From positions 558,001-622,000 of the forward strand of contig JADKJC010000001.1 of NCBI GenBank assembly GCA_016722465.1: a DNA stretch of 64,000 bases. The letters run 5' to 3'. This stretch comes from Chitinophagaceae bacterium. Lineage in GTDB: Bacteria; Bacteroidota; Bacteroidia; Chitinophagales; Chitinophagaceae. The notes under the pieces are model-generated. The model was not told where the DNA came from. It saw only the letters and a program-made list of their open reading frames with translations, and ran no database searches. Positions within the stretch are counted from its first letter, which is position 1; every line of letters starts with the position of its first letter. A program made the position numbers and the translations under genes. This document shows positions 63,733 to 64,000 of this stretch, piece after piece.

Positions 63733-64000
63733 CTAAATCCCTTCTGCCAAAATCATTGTAGAGCTGTCAGCCCTGTAACGAATGGCTTTAGCGGCTGTAT
63801 ATACTGAAGGAGACAACCATGCTTTGGCAATGCCCACAGCGGGGGATTTAAGTATCACCAACCAGTCATGTTGCCAGATGCCTTCAAGTGTTGCTGTTTG
63901 CCACTACGTGCTATAAACTTTCCATTGTAAGCAGCAATGCAGGCAGGGGTTAATTTTTTATATTCTTCATATTCCTGCGGATCGCTGATGTTAACATCAA
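63733..64000 (-). CDS. DUF1330 family protein (partial, frameshifted)
   Basis: The minus-strand frames give VNISDPQEYEEYKKLTPACI and AAYNGKFIARSGK, the DUF1330 opening, then after a one-base shift near 63890-63896 TLEGIWQHDWLVILKSPAVG and AKAWLSPSVYTAAKAIRYRA, which match the domain's second half; TAG is at 63733-63735. DUF1330 proteins are small ferredoxin-like-fold proteins of unknown role. The start lies beyond the right edge of the window. The break is at a short repeat and may be a sequencing error. Confidence 0.72.

Noticed and set aside
63480..63761. Plus-strand frame over the possible structured RNA
   Set aside because: No family match; the sequence is better explained by hairpins and the antisense DUF1330 3' end.

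Overview
The window looks like chromosome from a member of the Bacteroidota, most likely near the Chitinophagaceae. The evidence is a Bacteroidota-style division and cell-wall cluster with a long-linker FtsZ, a PorT-family protein next to ubiE, a secreted protease with a type IX secretion (T9SS) sorting domain, GbsR, DCC, DUF983, DUF421 and DUF6370 proteins, and no clear Shine-Dalgarno sites. I saw no tRNA, rRNA, CRISPR array, transposase or integrase.

Layout. (1) 1-1.75 kb: end of an ArsR-type regulator, a cut-off AHSA1 fragment, a VOC protein, an intact SRPBCC protein and a decayed ADP-ribosylglycohydrolase. (2) 1.8-20.1 kb, minus strand: mraZ-rsmH-ftsL-ftsI-murE-mraY-murD-ftsW-murG-murC-ftsQ-ftsA-ftsZ, the pathway from lipid-linked peptidoglycan precursors to the Z-ring. 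A candidate MraZ operator lies just upstream of mraZ, and many gene junctions carry dispersed palindromic repeats, some of which run into the proteins. (3) 20.5-24 kb: sensor kinase, YqgE, PlsC-type acyltransferase, DUF983. (4) 24-34.6 kb, minus strand: a surface-glycan region with two ABC exporters, a GT11 fucosyltransferase next to a GT6 (ABO-type) transferase, a methyltransferase, GT25, another glycosyltransferase and a fucosyltransferase-like gene, with a ComM-type ATPase among them. (5) 34.6-43.8 kb: MutS-like ATPase, dihydroorotase, Wzi-like outer membrane protein, DUF421, SET protein, MgtE, DUF6370, PorT, UbiE. (6) 43.8-50.8 kb, plus strand: an accessory stretch (M14 peptidase, serpin-like lipoprotein, DUF1801, WG-repeat protein) separated by inverted-repeat spacers that resemble a cassette array. 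(7) 50.8-64 kb: EngB, YkuK-type protein, T9SS protease, CoA-binding and DCC proteins under a probable GbsR-type regulator, pyruvate dehydrogenase E2, dnaX, a GNAT-like protein and a partial DUF1330 gene.

A caution applies throughout. At least twelve single-base frameshifts, mostly in homopolymer runs, break otherwise conserved genes, including the essential murC, ftsW and mraY. This pattern fits uncorrected long-read error better than real gene decay, so split genes are joined here and the break is given in each entry.
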